A DNA stretch of 64,000 bases, taken from contig NC_014838.1 of the NCBI RefSeq assembly GCF_000175935.2, forward strand, positions 434,001 through 498,000, in the 5' to 3' direction. This document shows positions 1 to 8,258 of the stretch, in pieces (within the stretch, counting starts at the first letter, position 1; the number at the start of each line of letters is the position of its first letter). The DNA comes from Pantoea sp. At-9b. Lineage in GTDB: Bacteria; Pseudomonadota; Gammaproteobacteria; Enterobacterales; Enterobacteriaceae. The notes below the pieces were generated by a model. The model saw only the letters and a program-made list of their open reading frames with translations. It was not told where the DNA came from and searched no databases. The translations under genes were made by a program, and so were the position numbers.

Positions 1-685
1 GGCTGAAAATCTGTTGTGCGACAGACGATTGCAGAAATTCAGCCAGCGGCTGTGCTGTCGGCTGACAAAGCGCCCAGGCGTATTCGGCCTGAATGTTATA
101 CGGCTGCGGAATGGCGAAGATGTGCAGATCAGGGAAAACGGCCAGACGCGGCGCATAACTGGCGTAACCAATAAACATATCCGCATGATCCTGTGCCAAC
201 AACCATCGTGCCGCCAGCTCGCCCGCCGGAAGGTTCAGGCTATCTGGCCCACCGACCAGGCAGCGGGCCTTACTCTCCAGTATGCGGCCAAGGCCAGCAT
301 GGCGTTGTTCAATGGCCGCGAACAATTGCCAGGTATAGTCGCCGGAGGGATCGCTATGTGGGGTGGAGGTGGCGAGCCGCAGGTCAGGGCGGGTCAGTAC
401 GGTTAGCCAATCTTCTTTCGGCCTGATCCGATCGCGTTTGACGGTCAGGCACAGGCTGTTGGCGGCAAAGCGGCCCACTTGCTGCGCCAGCCCGAGCTGA
501 AGCAAATTTTCCGCATGGGCGGTGTTCGCCGAGGCGAACAGGTCACAGCTTTCCCCGCAGGCGATACGCGCACGCAGCAGACCCGCCGGGCCAAAACCGG
601 TATCGACCGGCGCACCGTATGCCGCCATCAACGCAGGCCACACGGGCCGCAGGCTACCGGCTGCCAGTACGCGCAGCGTTGTCAT
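1..685 (-). CDS. ModA-like substrate-binding protein (3' end cut by window edge)
   Basis: An uninterrupted reading frame of 228 residues runs from the ATG at 685 off the left edge. The N-terminus (MTTLRVLAAGSLRP) matches the first strand of mature molybdate-type binding proteins, and CGESCDLFASAN matches the GAPADLFISA-type ligand loop of the ModA/SBP_bac_11 fold. There is no signal peptide before this strand, and no start giving one was found in this frame upstream. The start lies inside the last codons of the upstream binding-protein gene (32-nt overlap), which implies translational coupling. By family it would bind an oxyanion or similar small ligand. The ligand is unknown, and the absent export signal makes a periplasmic role doubtful unless the start is wrong. 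Confidence 0.72.
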   Translation of the reverse strand, partial: MTTLRVLAAGSLRPVWPALMAAYGAPVDTGFGPAGLLRARIACGESCDLFASANTAHAENLLQLGLAQQVGRFAANSLCLTVKRDRIRPKEDWLTVLTRPDLRLATSTPHSDPSGDYTWQLFAAIEQRHAGLGRILESKARCLVGGPDSLNLPAGELAARWLLAQDHADMFIGYASYAPRLAVFPDLHIFAIPQPYNIQAEYAWALCQPTAQPLAEFLQSSVAQQIFS

Positions 686-1724
686 GATAAGATGTCCGGT
701 AAAATTGTTGATACCAACGATCGGCTTTTTGCTGCATATCAATGTCGCGGAATTTTTCCGGATAAAGTTTCTTCGCCATCCACAATTCCCCCAGCCCGAT
801 GGCTTCCGGCATCGGATAACCCCAGGCTTTGGCATATTCTGGCATTAGCCAGACACGATGGTTTTTCACCGCATCGATGGTCTGCCATTGCGCGCTGTGG
901 GTGATCTCATCCACTACCTGCGGGTAGCGGTCCTGCACAAAAATCACCTGCGGATTCCAGGCAATCACCTGCTCCATGCTCACCTGTTTAAAACCCTGAA
1001 TCGTCGCGGCGGCGACATTTAACGCCCCGGCATGTGCCATCATCAGCCCGGTATATTTTCCGGCACCGTAGGTGGTGAGATCCGGGTTGGCCATATAGGC
1101 GCGTACCCGTTGTTGTTCAGGCACGGAACGCAAACGATCGGTCACCAACTGACGACCGGCGAACGCGGCAGCAATCAGAGCTTTGGCCTGCGCCTGTTTG
1201 TTGACCACCTCACCAATCAGCGTGATGCCTTCGCGAATGCCCTGATTATAGGCCTGCTCCTCATCCTGCATGGCGGGATTGATTTTCCCCTGTTGACCGA
1301 CATCGTCATGGCGCAGCGAGATGGCGATCACCGGAATGCCCAGCGCGGAAATTTTATCGATCATCTCCTTTGGCGCGTAGTTAGTGACAAAAACCACCTG
1401 CGGATGCAGCGCCACCAGGCTCTCCGCATCGACATGGGTGAGATCGCCGAGCATCGCTTTGTGGTTCAGCGCGGGCACCAGCGTGGCGTAGCCATCGCCG
1501 AGTTGTTGTTTCCAGTTAGCGAGAATACCGACGATTTTGTCGGTGGCATTGAGCTGGACCAATAAATTAAGGGTTTGATGCTGCAACACCACGACGCGAT
1601 CGACCTGATCAGGAAGGGTAACCTGACGGCCAAGCTGGTCGGTGACCACCCGGCTGGCAAACGTGTGCAAAGAGGTAAGCAGTAGTACACCCGCTAAGGC
1701 GTAACGGTAAAAAGGGCGGTTCAT
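654..1724 (-). CDS. Periplasmic iron-siderophore/haem-type binding protein
   Basis: A 356-residue protein with a signal peptide (residues 1-23, ending HTFAS) followed by a Peripla_BP_2 (FecB/BtuF class) domain: VVTDQLGRQVTLP at the start of the mature protein, GDLTHVDAESLVALHPQVVF in the first lobe, and MEQVIAWNPQVIFVQ plus VKNHRVWLMP in the second. This class delivers ferric siderophores, haem or cobalamin to a FecCD-type permease. The start has a good ribosome site (AGGAGCT). It is divergent from the TonB-dependent receptor at 1897 and overlaps the ModA-like gene downstream. No permease or ATPase is in view; they may lie beyond the left edge. The exact ligand cannot be told from sequence. 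Confidence 0.85.
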   Translation of the reverse strand: MNRPFYRYALAGVLLLTSLHTFASRVVTDQLGRQVTLPDQVDRVVVLQHQTLNLLVQLNATDKIVGILANWKQQLGDGYATLVPALNHKAMLGDLTHVDAESLVALHPQVVFVTNYAPKEMIDKISALGIPVIAISLRHDDVGQQGKINPAMQDEEQAYNQGIREGITLIGEVVNKQAQAKALIAAAFAGRQLVTDRLRSVPEQQRVRAYMANPDLTTYGAGKYTGLMMAHAGALNVAAATIQGFKQVSMEQVIAWNPQVIFVQDRYPQVVDEITHSAQWQTIDAVKNHRVWLMPEYAKAWGYPMPEAIGLGELWMAKKLYPEKFRDIDMQQKADRWYQQFYRTSYHDNAARTGSR

Positions 1725-1829
1725 AATAGCTCCTGGTATCGATATGCACAGGAGTATATAGCGCTGGGGGAGGTGGGATATATAGCATTGCCCTTTTAAT
1801 TTTTATCGATATATAATAATTTACACAAC

Positions 1830-1848
1830 GATAATAATAACCTTACAA
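1830..1848. promoter_or_regulatory. Possible weak Fur box in the divergent receptor/binding-protein promoter
   Basis: The AT-rich 172-bp gap between two iron-uptake genes contains GATAATAATAACC, about 11 of 19 matches to the Fur consensus. Iron control is expected for such genes, but the match is poor and the call is tentative. Confidence 0.3.
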
Positions 1849-1896
1849 AACAATACCATAAGTAAATATTTTATTAATCCAGGCAATGGCAAGGTA

Positions 1897-4008
1897 ATGA
1901 AAATTAAATCCCGCAATATCCCGCTTATGCGTTTAATTAGCATCAGCGTACTGTTCGCTATTCACGCCCAGGCGGCAGAACAACCCACTCTCACCGTCAC
2001 CGCATCGCCCAATCAAACCCCCTCATCGGTGGATAAAAAGGCCACGTTAGGTAATTTGGGCCGCCAGGAAATACGCAACACCCCGTGGTCGGTACAAACG
2101 GTTTCACCGCAATTAATGAAACGTCAGCAGCTAAAAAGTATCAGCGATATTTACCGCTATATGCCGTCGGTGCAGGGTGATGGTGCCCGTCCGCAAACGC
2201 GTGGTATGCAAGGCAGCGTGGTACAGAACAGTATGATCGACGGGTTGAATGTGGTTGCTACCACCGATTACGCCGCCGAGCAGTTTGACCATCTGGAGGT
2301 GTTGAATGGTCTGGCCGGTTCGTTGTATGGACCCGCCAACCCCGCCGGGTTATTTAATTTTGTCAGCAAACGCCCCAGCGATACCCCGCAACATAGCGTC
2401 ACAGTTGGCGCGGGTACCGGCATCAGCCATCTGCTGGCCGGCGATTTTAGCGGCCCGCTGGATGACAATGATCGGCTGCGTTATCGCCTGAATCTGCTGG
2501 ATGACGAAGGCAATGGCTACGTCAAAGGCAGCAAAAAGCGCCGTCAGTTGGTCAGTCTCGCGCTGGATGCCAATCTCAGCGATCAAACCGTGCTGGAAAC
2601 CAATTTCAGCTACTACCACTTTTACGACAAAGGGTTACCGGGCAAATTTGCGCTGGGCAGCGGCCTGACATTGCCAGCCGCGCCTGACCCGAAAACTGCC
2701 CATCTCGGCCAATCCTATGCCGGGGATAACAACCACACCCTGACGGCGGGTGTGCATCTGAAGCACGATTTCGATGGTAACTGGCAAGGCGAGATCGGGG
2801 TATTGCGTCAAATCGCCGATCGTGAATCGACGGCGGTGACCAACACCTTTACCGATAATCAGGGGCATTACACCACCACCACCTCATCCGCCACCGCCAG
2901 TCGTTTTACTATCAACAGCTATCTGGCGAACCTCAATGGCGAAGTGGATACCGGCTGGATTCATCATCAAATTTCAACCGGTGTGCGGGGTTTTGTGTGG
3001 AAAAACATGAACCCAAGGGCGGGGGGCACCTCGACCCTGGGCAGCGCCTCGCTGGATAATCCCCAGGCGTTTGCCGAGCCGGACTACCCCGATTTTACCG
3101 ATCGCTATCACTCCGCCACCGCCACGCAACATGCGTTTTTACTCAGCGATAATCTGGCGTTTTCACCGCAGTGGAGCCTGTTGCTGGCAGGCAGTGAAAG
3201 CCTGCTCAGTTCAGCCAACTACAGCAAAACCGGTAGCCGCAGCAGCGAATCGTCCAACAGCGGTTTTAGCGGTTCTGCCAGCCTGATGTATAAGCCGGTT
3301 GATCCGCTGACGTTATATGTCAGCTACGCCGATAGCCTGCAACAGGGCGACACCGCACCGGCTACCGCCAACAACGCAGGCAACATCCTTGCCCCGTATC
3401 GCAGCCGTCAGGTTGAAGTCGGCAGCAAGCTGGCGGTCAACAAGCTGTTGCTGACCGCTGCGCTGTTTCAGATCAAACGTCCGTATGCGTATACCAATGC
3501 TAACGGTGACTATGCGGTGGACGGTGAGCAACGTAACCGGGGCATTGAGTTGATGGCTGATGGTGACGTCACTGACCGTTTACACGTCTACGGCGGCATG
3601 ACCTGGCTGGATCCGCGTCTGCTGAAAACCGCCAGTGCGCAGACGGACAATAAACAAATCGTCGGGTTGTCACGTTATGTCGCCAGCCTGTTTGCGGCTT
3701 ACGATTTGCCGATGTTGAGCGGCACCGATATTCACGGTGGCATGCATTATGTCGGACGTCGTAGTACCGACAACCAGAACGATGGCTGGGTGAGCGGTTA
3801 TACCACCATCGATGCGGGGGCGACGTGGAAAACGCAATTGTTCAACACCGCCACCACCTTCCGTCTGGATGTCACCAACCTGACCAATCGTCACTATTGG
3901 ACCAATATCGTGCCGGGTGGGCTGAACGGCTATAGCGGTTCGGGCTACGCCAGCGCGCAATTGGGCGATCCGCGGATGGTGCAGGTTTCGATGCAACTCA
4001 ATTTCTAA
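1897..4008 (+). CDS. TonB-dependent siderophore receptor
   Basis: A 703-residue outer-membrane receptor. It has a signal peptide (about residues 1-26), a TonB-box-like TLTVTASP directly after it, a plug domain (residues about 55-160, with SDIYRYMPSVQGDGARPQTRGMQ and the conserved LEVLNGLAGSLYGPANPAGLFNFVSKRP block) and a 22-strand barrel ending in a terminal Phe (MQLNF). It belongs to the FhuA/FpvA-like ferric-siderophore receptor family and is energised by TonB-ExbBD. Flanking binding proteins on both sides suggest receptor and periplasmic carrier act together. No siderophore synthesis genes are near, so import of a foreign siderophore is the likely role; the ligand is unknown. Confidence 0.92.
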   Translation: MKIKSRNIPLMRLISISVLFAIHAQAAEQPTLTVTASPNQTPSSVDKKATLGNLGRQEIRNTPWSVQTVSPQLMKRQQLKSISDIYRYMPSVQGDGARPQTRGMQGSVVQNSMIDGLNVVATTDYAAEQFDHLEVLNGLAGSLYGPANPAGLFNFVSKRPSDTPQHSVTVGAGTGISHLLAGDFSGPLDDNDRLRYRLNLLDDEGNGYVKGSKKRRQLVSLALDANLSDQTVLETNFSYYHFYDKGLPGKFALGSGLTLPAAPDPKTAHLGQSYAGDNNHTLTAGVHLKHDFDGNWQGEIGVLRQIADRESTAVTNTFTDNQGHYTTTTSSATASRFTINSYLANLNGEVDTGWIHHQISTGVRGFVWKNMNPRAGGTSTLGSASLDNPQAFAEPDYPDFTDRYHSATATQHAFLLSDNLAFSPQWSLLLAGSESLLSSANYSKTGSRSSESSNSGFSGSASLMYKPVDPLTLYVSYADSLQQGDTAPATANNAGNILAPYRSRQVEVGSKLAVNKLLLTAALFQIKRPYAYTNANGDYAVDGEQRNRGIELMADGDVTDRLHVYGGMTWLDPRLLKTASAQTDNKQIVGLSRYVASLFAAYDLPMLSGTDIHGGMHYVGRRSTDNQNDGWVSGYTTIDAGATWKTQLFNTATTFRLDVTNLTNRHYWTNIVPGGLNGYSGSGYASAQLGDPRMVQVSMQLNF

Positions 4009-4022
4009 CCGGGAGCGAAGCA

Positions 4023-5036
4023 ATGTTAAAACCTTTCTGTGGGCTGGCGCTGCTGGTGATTAGCGCCGTCGCTCAGGCGCAGACGGTGACCGACGATATG
4101 GGGCAGCAGGTGGTGATAAGCCACCCGGCGACGCATATTGCGGATGCCTGGTTTGCCCATCATTCGTTATTGATGACGCTGGGCGCGGGCGATCGGATTG
4201 TGGCGACGGTGAATCATCCGGCCGATCGTCCCTGGATGTTCAAGGTGCAACCGTCGTTGTATCAGGCGCTCCAGGCGCACGGTAAAACCTTTGCCAGTGA
4301 GGCGCTGGTGGCGCGACATGTCGATGCGGTATTTGCCCCAGCCCATGATCCTGACGTCGAGTCCTGGCGGCTGGCGGGTATCCCGGTGCTGGAGATGCAA
4401 TTTGATGACTTCGCTTCTCTGCAACGCTCCCTCACCACCACCGCACAAGTGGTAGGCACGGCGCAGGCGGCAGCGCGCGCCGTGACGTACAACCATTATC
4501 TCGATCAACAGATTGCGCGTATTCAGGCGAAAACGCAGGGACTCAGTGCCAGCCAGCGTCCGCGCGTGCTGCATATTCAGTCGCTCCATCCGCTGAAAGT
4601 GGACGGACGCGCTACCCTGATTGATACCTGGATTACGCTGGCCGGGGGGCGCAATGTTGCGGCGGGTATCGAGGGCAATATGAAGCCGATCTCACCGGAA
4701 GAGGTTATCCGCTGGAATCCGGATGTGATTATCATTGGGGCTGGCGCGGGCAAGCTGGAGGATTCTGCTTACGCGGCGCTGTTTGCCAGCGTCAATGCGG
4801 TGAAAAACCATCGGGTGTGGCAGAATCCAGCGGGGGTGTTTCCATGGGACCGCTATGGCACCGAGGTAGCGTTACAGATTCAATGGGCCGCCGCCAAACT
4901 GCATCCTGAATTATTTCCCGATCTGAACATCATCGATGCAACGCGTGATTTTTATCGCCAGTTTTACGCTTATCCGTTGAGTGCTGCGGAAGCCGGGCGG
5001 ATTTTGCAGGCGTTGCCGCCTGCGGCTAATCATTAG
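4023..5036 (+). CDS. Periplasmic binding protein, FecB/BtuF class
   Basis: A 337-residue protein starting 14 nt after the receptor stop, with GGGAGCG as ribosome site. The signal peptide ends at AQAQ (residue about 20). The mature protein begins TVTDDMGQQVVI and keeps the Peripla_BP_2 pattern, including SPEEVIRWNPDVIIIGAG and VKNHRVWQNP. The last motif is nearly identical to the one in the divergent paralogue at 654-1724, although the two proteins are otherwise well diverged. It very likely forms a transcription unit with the receptor and collects the same ligand. Having two such paralogues around one receptor is unusual. Confidence 0.85.
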   Translation: MLKPFCGLALLVISAVAQAQTVTDDMGQQVVISHPATHIADAWFAHHSLLMTLGAGDRIVATVNHPADRPWMFKVQPSLYQALQAHGKTFASEALVARHVDAVFAPAHDPDVESWRLAGIPVLEMQFDDFASLQRSLTTTAQVVGTAQAAARAVTYNHYLDQQIARIQAKTQGLSASQRPRVLHIQSLHPLKVDGRATLIDTWITLAGGRNVAAGIEGNMKPISPEEVIRWNPDVIIIGAGAGKLEDSAYAALFASVNAVKNHRVWQNPAGVFPWDRYGTEVALQIQWAAAKLHPELFPDLNIIDATRDFYRQFYAYPLSAAEAGRILQALPPAANH

Positions 5037-5053
5037 CCAGTGGTTATTTTTTC
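5024..5053 (+). terminator. Weak terminator candidate after the receptor operon
   Basis: The palindrome GGCTAATCATTAGCC overlaps the stop codon and is followed after 6 nt by TTATTTTTT. The stem is short (6 bp) and the T-run is slightly displaced. GGCTAATCATT recurs at 5065-5075. Confidence 0.35.
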
Positions 5054-5425
5054 CCCGTCCGTTGGGCTAATCATTGAGTAGCCAAATAAAATCACAAGCC
5101 ATATCAATCTGTTCTCATTACATATCTCTACAATCTAAAAAATAACCAGCGGGGGAGGAAAGTTTCCTTCCCCGGCTGAAGATATATCTATGGTTTTTCC
5201 CTCGGTCATTACCCAGGCAGATTATTAAGGCATTTCTTAAGGTTAACTTAATGTTGAGATGTGGCTCACATCAGCAAGCAAAATAATATCTGGCAATGTC
5301 AGGGGCAAATAGAGTTTTTCCTTTTTTTACTATGCTGGTTAGCGGGAATGTTTATTATTCTCACGGGGAGTGATACTAATAATTATTATCATTTCGCTTT
5401 TAGTACCTGTTTGGGAGCACTCTAC
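5037..5425. other. Intergenic region upstream of efeU
   Basis: This stretch is AT-rich and noncoding. It holds a strong imperfect hairpin at 5148-5177 (arms GGGGGAGGAAA and TTTCCTTCCCC, extended by AGC/GCT) and the Fur box at 5372-5390. An open frame in phase with efeU runs back to 5261, but it crosses the Fur box and has no ribosome site, so I treat it as untranslated. Confidence 0.6.
5372..5390. promoter_or_regulatory. Fur box of efeUOB
   Basis: GATACTAATAATTATTATC matches the 19-bp Fur consensus at 16 positions. It lies 36 nt before the proposed TTG start of efeU. Fur repression of efeUOB is established in E. coli. Confidence 0.8.
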
Positions 5426-7027
5426 TTGCTGGCGACGTTCATTATCGCATTGCGCGAAGGCCTTGAAGCCGCATTAATCGTAGGCATTATCGCCGCTTTC
5501 TTACGCAAAAATGGCAGGCCACTTACGGCAATGTGGCTGGGCGTCGGTTGTGCTGTGATTCTCTCCCTCGCCGTGGGTTTTGTGCTGAACCTGACTGAGA
5601 ACGCCTTGCCGCAGGCGCGGCAGGAGATGATGGAATCCATTATCGGTCTGGTGGCGGTGTTTTTCGTTACCGGCATGGTGATGTGGATGAACAACCATGC
5701 GCATAACCTCAAGCGTCAACTGGAAACCGAGGCAGCAGAGGCCATCAGCCGCTCCAGCGCGCTGGCGCTGACCAGTATGGCGTTTCTCGCCGTGTTGAAA
5801 GAAGGGTTCGAAACCAGCGTGTTTCTGCTGGCGACTTTTTCCGCCGCCCAATCGGCGGTGTGGGCAGCCGTCGGCGCGGTGTTGGGGTTACTGGTGGCGG
5901 TGCTGGTGGGATGGGGCATCTATGTCGGCGGCATCCGCATCAACCTGTCACGTTTTTTCCGCCTGACCGGCTTGTTCCTGATTCTGGTCGCAGCCGGTTT
6001 AATTATCTCCGCCTTGCGCAGTGCCCACGAGGCAGGGTGGTTAAATGCGGGCCAGCAACGCATTGTTGACCTGAGCTGGCTGGTTACCCCCGGCACCGTG
6101 CAATCGGCGCTGATCACCGGGGTGCTGGGCATTCCGGCCGATCCGCGCCTGGTGGAGTTTGCTGGCTGGATTATTTACATCGTGGTGGTGGCCGCGATGA
6201 TCTACTGGCCTGCTCATTTAAAACCCGCACCGAAACGGGCGGCGCAGTTTACCGCCGTGACCGGTGTGGGTCTGATGATCACCGCTTTGCTGCTGCACTT
6301 CATTTATCCGGCACCGGAAGTGGAGATCCCCGATCAAATTCCGCTGGTCAGTCGTACCTCGCAGCAACCGGTCGGGCATATCAGCAGCCAGCCAGGCGCG
6401 GGCAAACAGTTTGCCGTCACCCTGACAGGACAAGCGGCTGAAACCCTGGTGGTGCCTGCCGATCAACTCAGTAAAGTCACCACCTCAGGCCGTCAGGAGT
6501 GGCAGGCGAGTTTCAGCTATGAACCTGCTGACGCCCATTCACCCCTGACCCTGGATGAGGTGATGGCCGCCTACGGCAACCGCATTCCGGTTGGCTTAAG
6601 TCCGGCGCAGCATCCGGGGCCTTATGATGCCAAATGGACGGTGAATTGCAGCGTCGATGCCGCGATGGCGCGCGGTGTGTTGGTCAGCGCTGAATCGCAC
6701 CCGGCGACCTTTATTACCTTATCGGGCAGTGGCCTCCAGTCACCGCGCACCATCAGCGCCCGTGCGCGTACCACGGAAGCCGGATGCGACTGGCAAATCA
6801 GCCCGACGTATGCACAGGATATCGAGCAACACTTACGCGATGCGGTTGTTGCCCAGGATATCTGGCACTTCTGGGCCGTTATTTTACCTTCGCTTTTTGC
6901 CATTCTGGCCTTCACCTGCTTTTTCTCAGCCAGCCGCCAGTTCAGACGGCTGAAAGGTGTTCGTGCCCGAGGACGCAGCAAACAGGGACTGCTGGACAGT
7001 TCAACTCACCAATTGCCTGAAAAATAA
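5426..7027 (+). CDS. efeU: FTR1-type iron permease EfeU with a C-terminal periplasmic extension
   Basis: Inner-membrane iron permease. I place the start at TTG 5426, preceded by GGGAG at 5413-5417 with 8-nt spacing, giving MLATFIIALREGLEAALI, the usual EfeU beginning; the in-frame ATG at 5261 lies upstream of the Fur box. The protein is 533 residues, roughly twice E. coli EfeU (276). Residues 1-300 carry about seven membrane segments with iron-binding motifs REGLE (10-14) and KEGFE (125-129, where Lys replaces the usual Arg). Residues about 305-490 form a hydrophilic domain with two Cys, followed by a final membrane helix (about 490-512) and a basic tail. The extension's role is unknown. efeO follows 13 nt later. 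Confidence 0.88.
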   Translation: MLATFIIALREGLEAALIVGIIAAFLRKNGRPLTAMWLGVGCAVILSLAVGFVLNLTENALPQARQEMMESIIGLVAVFFVTGMVMWMNNHAHNLKRQLETEAAEAISRSSALALTSMAFLAVLKEGFETSVFLLATFSAAQSAVWAAVGAVLGLLVAVLVGWGIYVGGIRINLSRFFRLTGLFLILVAAGLIISALRSAHEAGWLNAGQQRIVDLSWLVTPGTVQSALITGVLGIPADPRLVEFAGWIIYIVVVAAMIYWPAHLKPAPKRAAQFTAVTGVGLMITALLLHFIYPAPEVEIPDQIPLVSRTSQQPVGHISSQPGAGKQFAVTLTGQAAETLVVPADQLSKVTTSGRQEWQASFSYEPADAHSPLTLDEVMAAYGNRIPVGLSPAQHPGPYDAKWTVNCSVDAAMARGVLVSAESHPATFITLSGSGLQSPRTISARARTTEAGCDWQISPTYAQDIEQHLRDAVVAQDIWHFWAVILPSLFAILAFTCFFSASRQFRRLKGVRARGRSKQGLLDSSTHQLPEK

Positions 7028-7040
7028 ACAGGAAGGCACG

Positions 7041-8255
7041 ATGAAGACAAAACCGTTCTCTACAAAATACGCGCTGATTGCGGCAGGGATTTCCGCAGCT
7101 TTGATGCTGTCTGTGGATGCACAGGCGGCAACGGCGGCACCGGTGAAAAACGGTGCTTCCCAGGTCAATATCACCATGACCAATGAAGGCGATGGCACCT
7201 GCCATATCGACCACACTTCAGCCAAAGCCGGTCCGGTGACCTTTACCGTGGTGAACAAAACCGCCACCGCCCTGACCGAGCTGGAGTTGCTGAGCGACAA
7301 CCGTATTCTGGGCGAAAAAGAGAACCTTGCTCCGGGCCTGCCGGCGGTGAAATTTACCGTTACGCTGGATGGCGGCACCTACCAGATTTATTGCCCGGGC
7401 GCGAAACAAGAGCTGACCAACTTCACCGTAACCGGTAAAGCGGCAGCAGCACCGACCGGTAGCGTTGCCACGCTGCTGGAAGAAGGCACCAAAGGCTATG
7501 CCAGTTATGTTAACGGCGTGGTGGATGCCATGGTGGTGGCAGTCGATCGTCTGAAGGCGGACATTGACGCAGGCGACCTGGAAAAAGCCAAAGCGGATTA
7601 CGCCAAAGCGCGTCCGTTCTATGAGCGCATCGAATCTGATGTGAGCGGTTTCGTATTGCCGGGTTTCAAAGCTACCGATAACGCCGGGAACCTTGACTAT
7701 CTGGTCGACATGCGTGCCTCCAACATCGACCCGAAAGTGGGCTGGCATGGCTTCCACGCCATCGAACGCGATCTGTTCGGCAACGGGGCGATCACCGCAG
7801 AAACCAAACAGCTGGCGGCTGAACTGCAAAGCAATGTGCACAAGCTGGATGAGCAGGTGAAAAAGCTGACTTACAAACCAGAGGATCTCGCCAACGGTGC
7901 GGCGGATTTGCTGGAAGAAGTACAGAGCAACAAAATCAGTGGTGAAGAAGAAGCCTTCAGCCATCTCGATCTGATTGATTTTGCCGGTAACATTGAAGGC
8001 GCTGAGCAGGCATTTGCCTTCCTGAAACCGGGCCTGGAAAAGATCGATCCTGACCTGACTAAACGCGTGACCGAGCAGTTCGCGGCAGTGCGTGCGTTAC
8101 TGGAAACTTACCGCGATCCAGCGATTCCGGGAGGATACAAGTACTACACCGCCGAACTGAAAGCCTCAGAGGGTGCCAAACTGAGCCGTGCAGTACAGGC
8201 GTTGCAGGAACCCTTGTCCAAAATCGCTGAAAAAGTCGCTACCAGCGGAAAATAA
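7041..8255 (+). CDS. efeO: EfeO periplasmic iron-uptake protein (cupredoxin plus M75 domain)
   Basis: A 404-residue periplasmic component of the EfeUOB system. The ATG at 7041 follows AGGAAGG and gives a clean signal peptide (MKTKPFSTKYAL...DAQAA); an upstream in-frame ATG at 6957 lies inside efeU and is not used. Residues about 33-130 are the cupredoxin-like domain (TMTNEGDGTCHIDH ... YCPGAKQELTNFTV). Residues about 145-404 are the M75/imelysin-like domain with the metal-binding HxxE motif (H239-E242 in GWHGFHAIERD). It is thought to bind iron and pass it to EfeU. It is co-transcribed with efeU and with efeB 3 nt downstream. Confidence 0.95.
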   Translation: MKTKPFSTKYALIAAGISAALMLSVDAQAATAAPVKNGASQVNITMTNEGDGTCHIDHTSAKAGPVTFTVVNKTATALTELELLSDNRILGEKENLAPGLPAVKFTVTLDGGTYQIYCPGAKQELTNFTVTGKAAAAPTGSVATLLEEGTKGYASYVNGVVDAMVVAVDRLKADIDAGDLEKAKADYAKARPFYERIESDVSGFVLPGFKATDNAGNLDYLVDMRASNIDPKVGWHGFHAIERDLFGNGAITAETKQLAAELQSNVHKLDEQVKKLTYKPEDLANGAADLLEEVQSNKISGEEEAFSHLDLIDFAGNIEGAEQAFAFLKPGLEKIDPDLTKRVTEQFAAVRALLETYRDPAIPGGYKYYTAELKASEGAKLSRAVQALQEPLSKIAEKVATSGK

Positions 8256-8258
8256 TCG

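Noticed and set aside
5148..5177. GGGGGAGGAAA/TTTCCTTCCCC hairpin as a riboswitch or terminator
   Set aside because: No T-run follows on the plus strand and no known riboswitch pattern is seen; left as an unexplained hairpin in the efeU upstream region.
7218..7964. 248-codon open frame antisense to efeO
   Set aside because: It lies entirely within the conserved efeO gene and has no start signals or family match.
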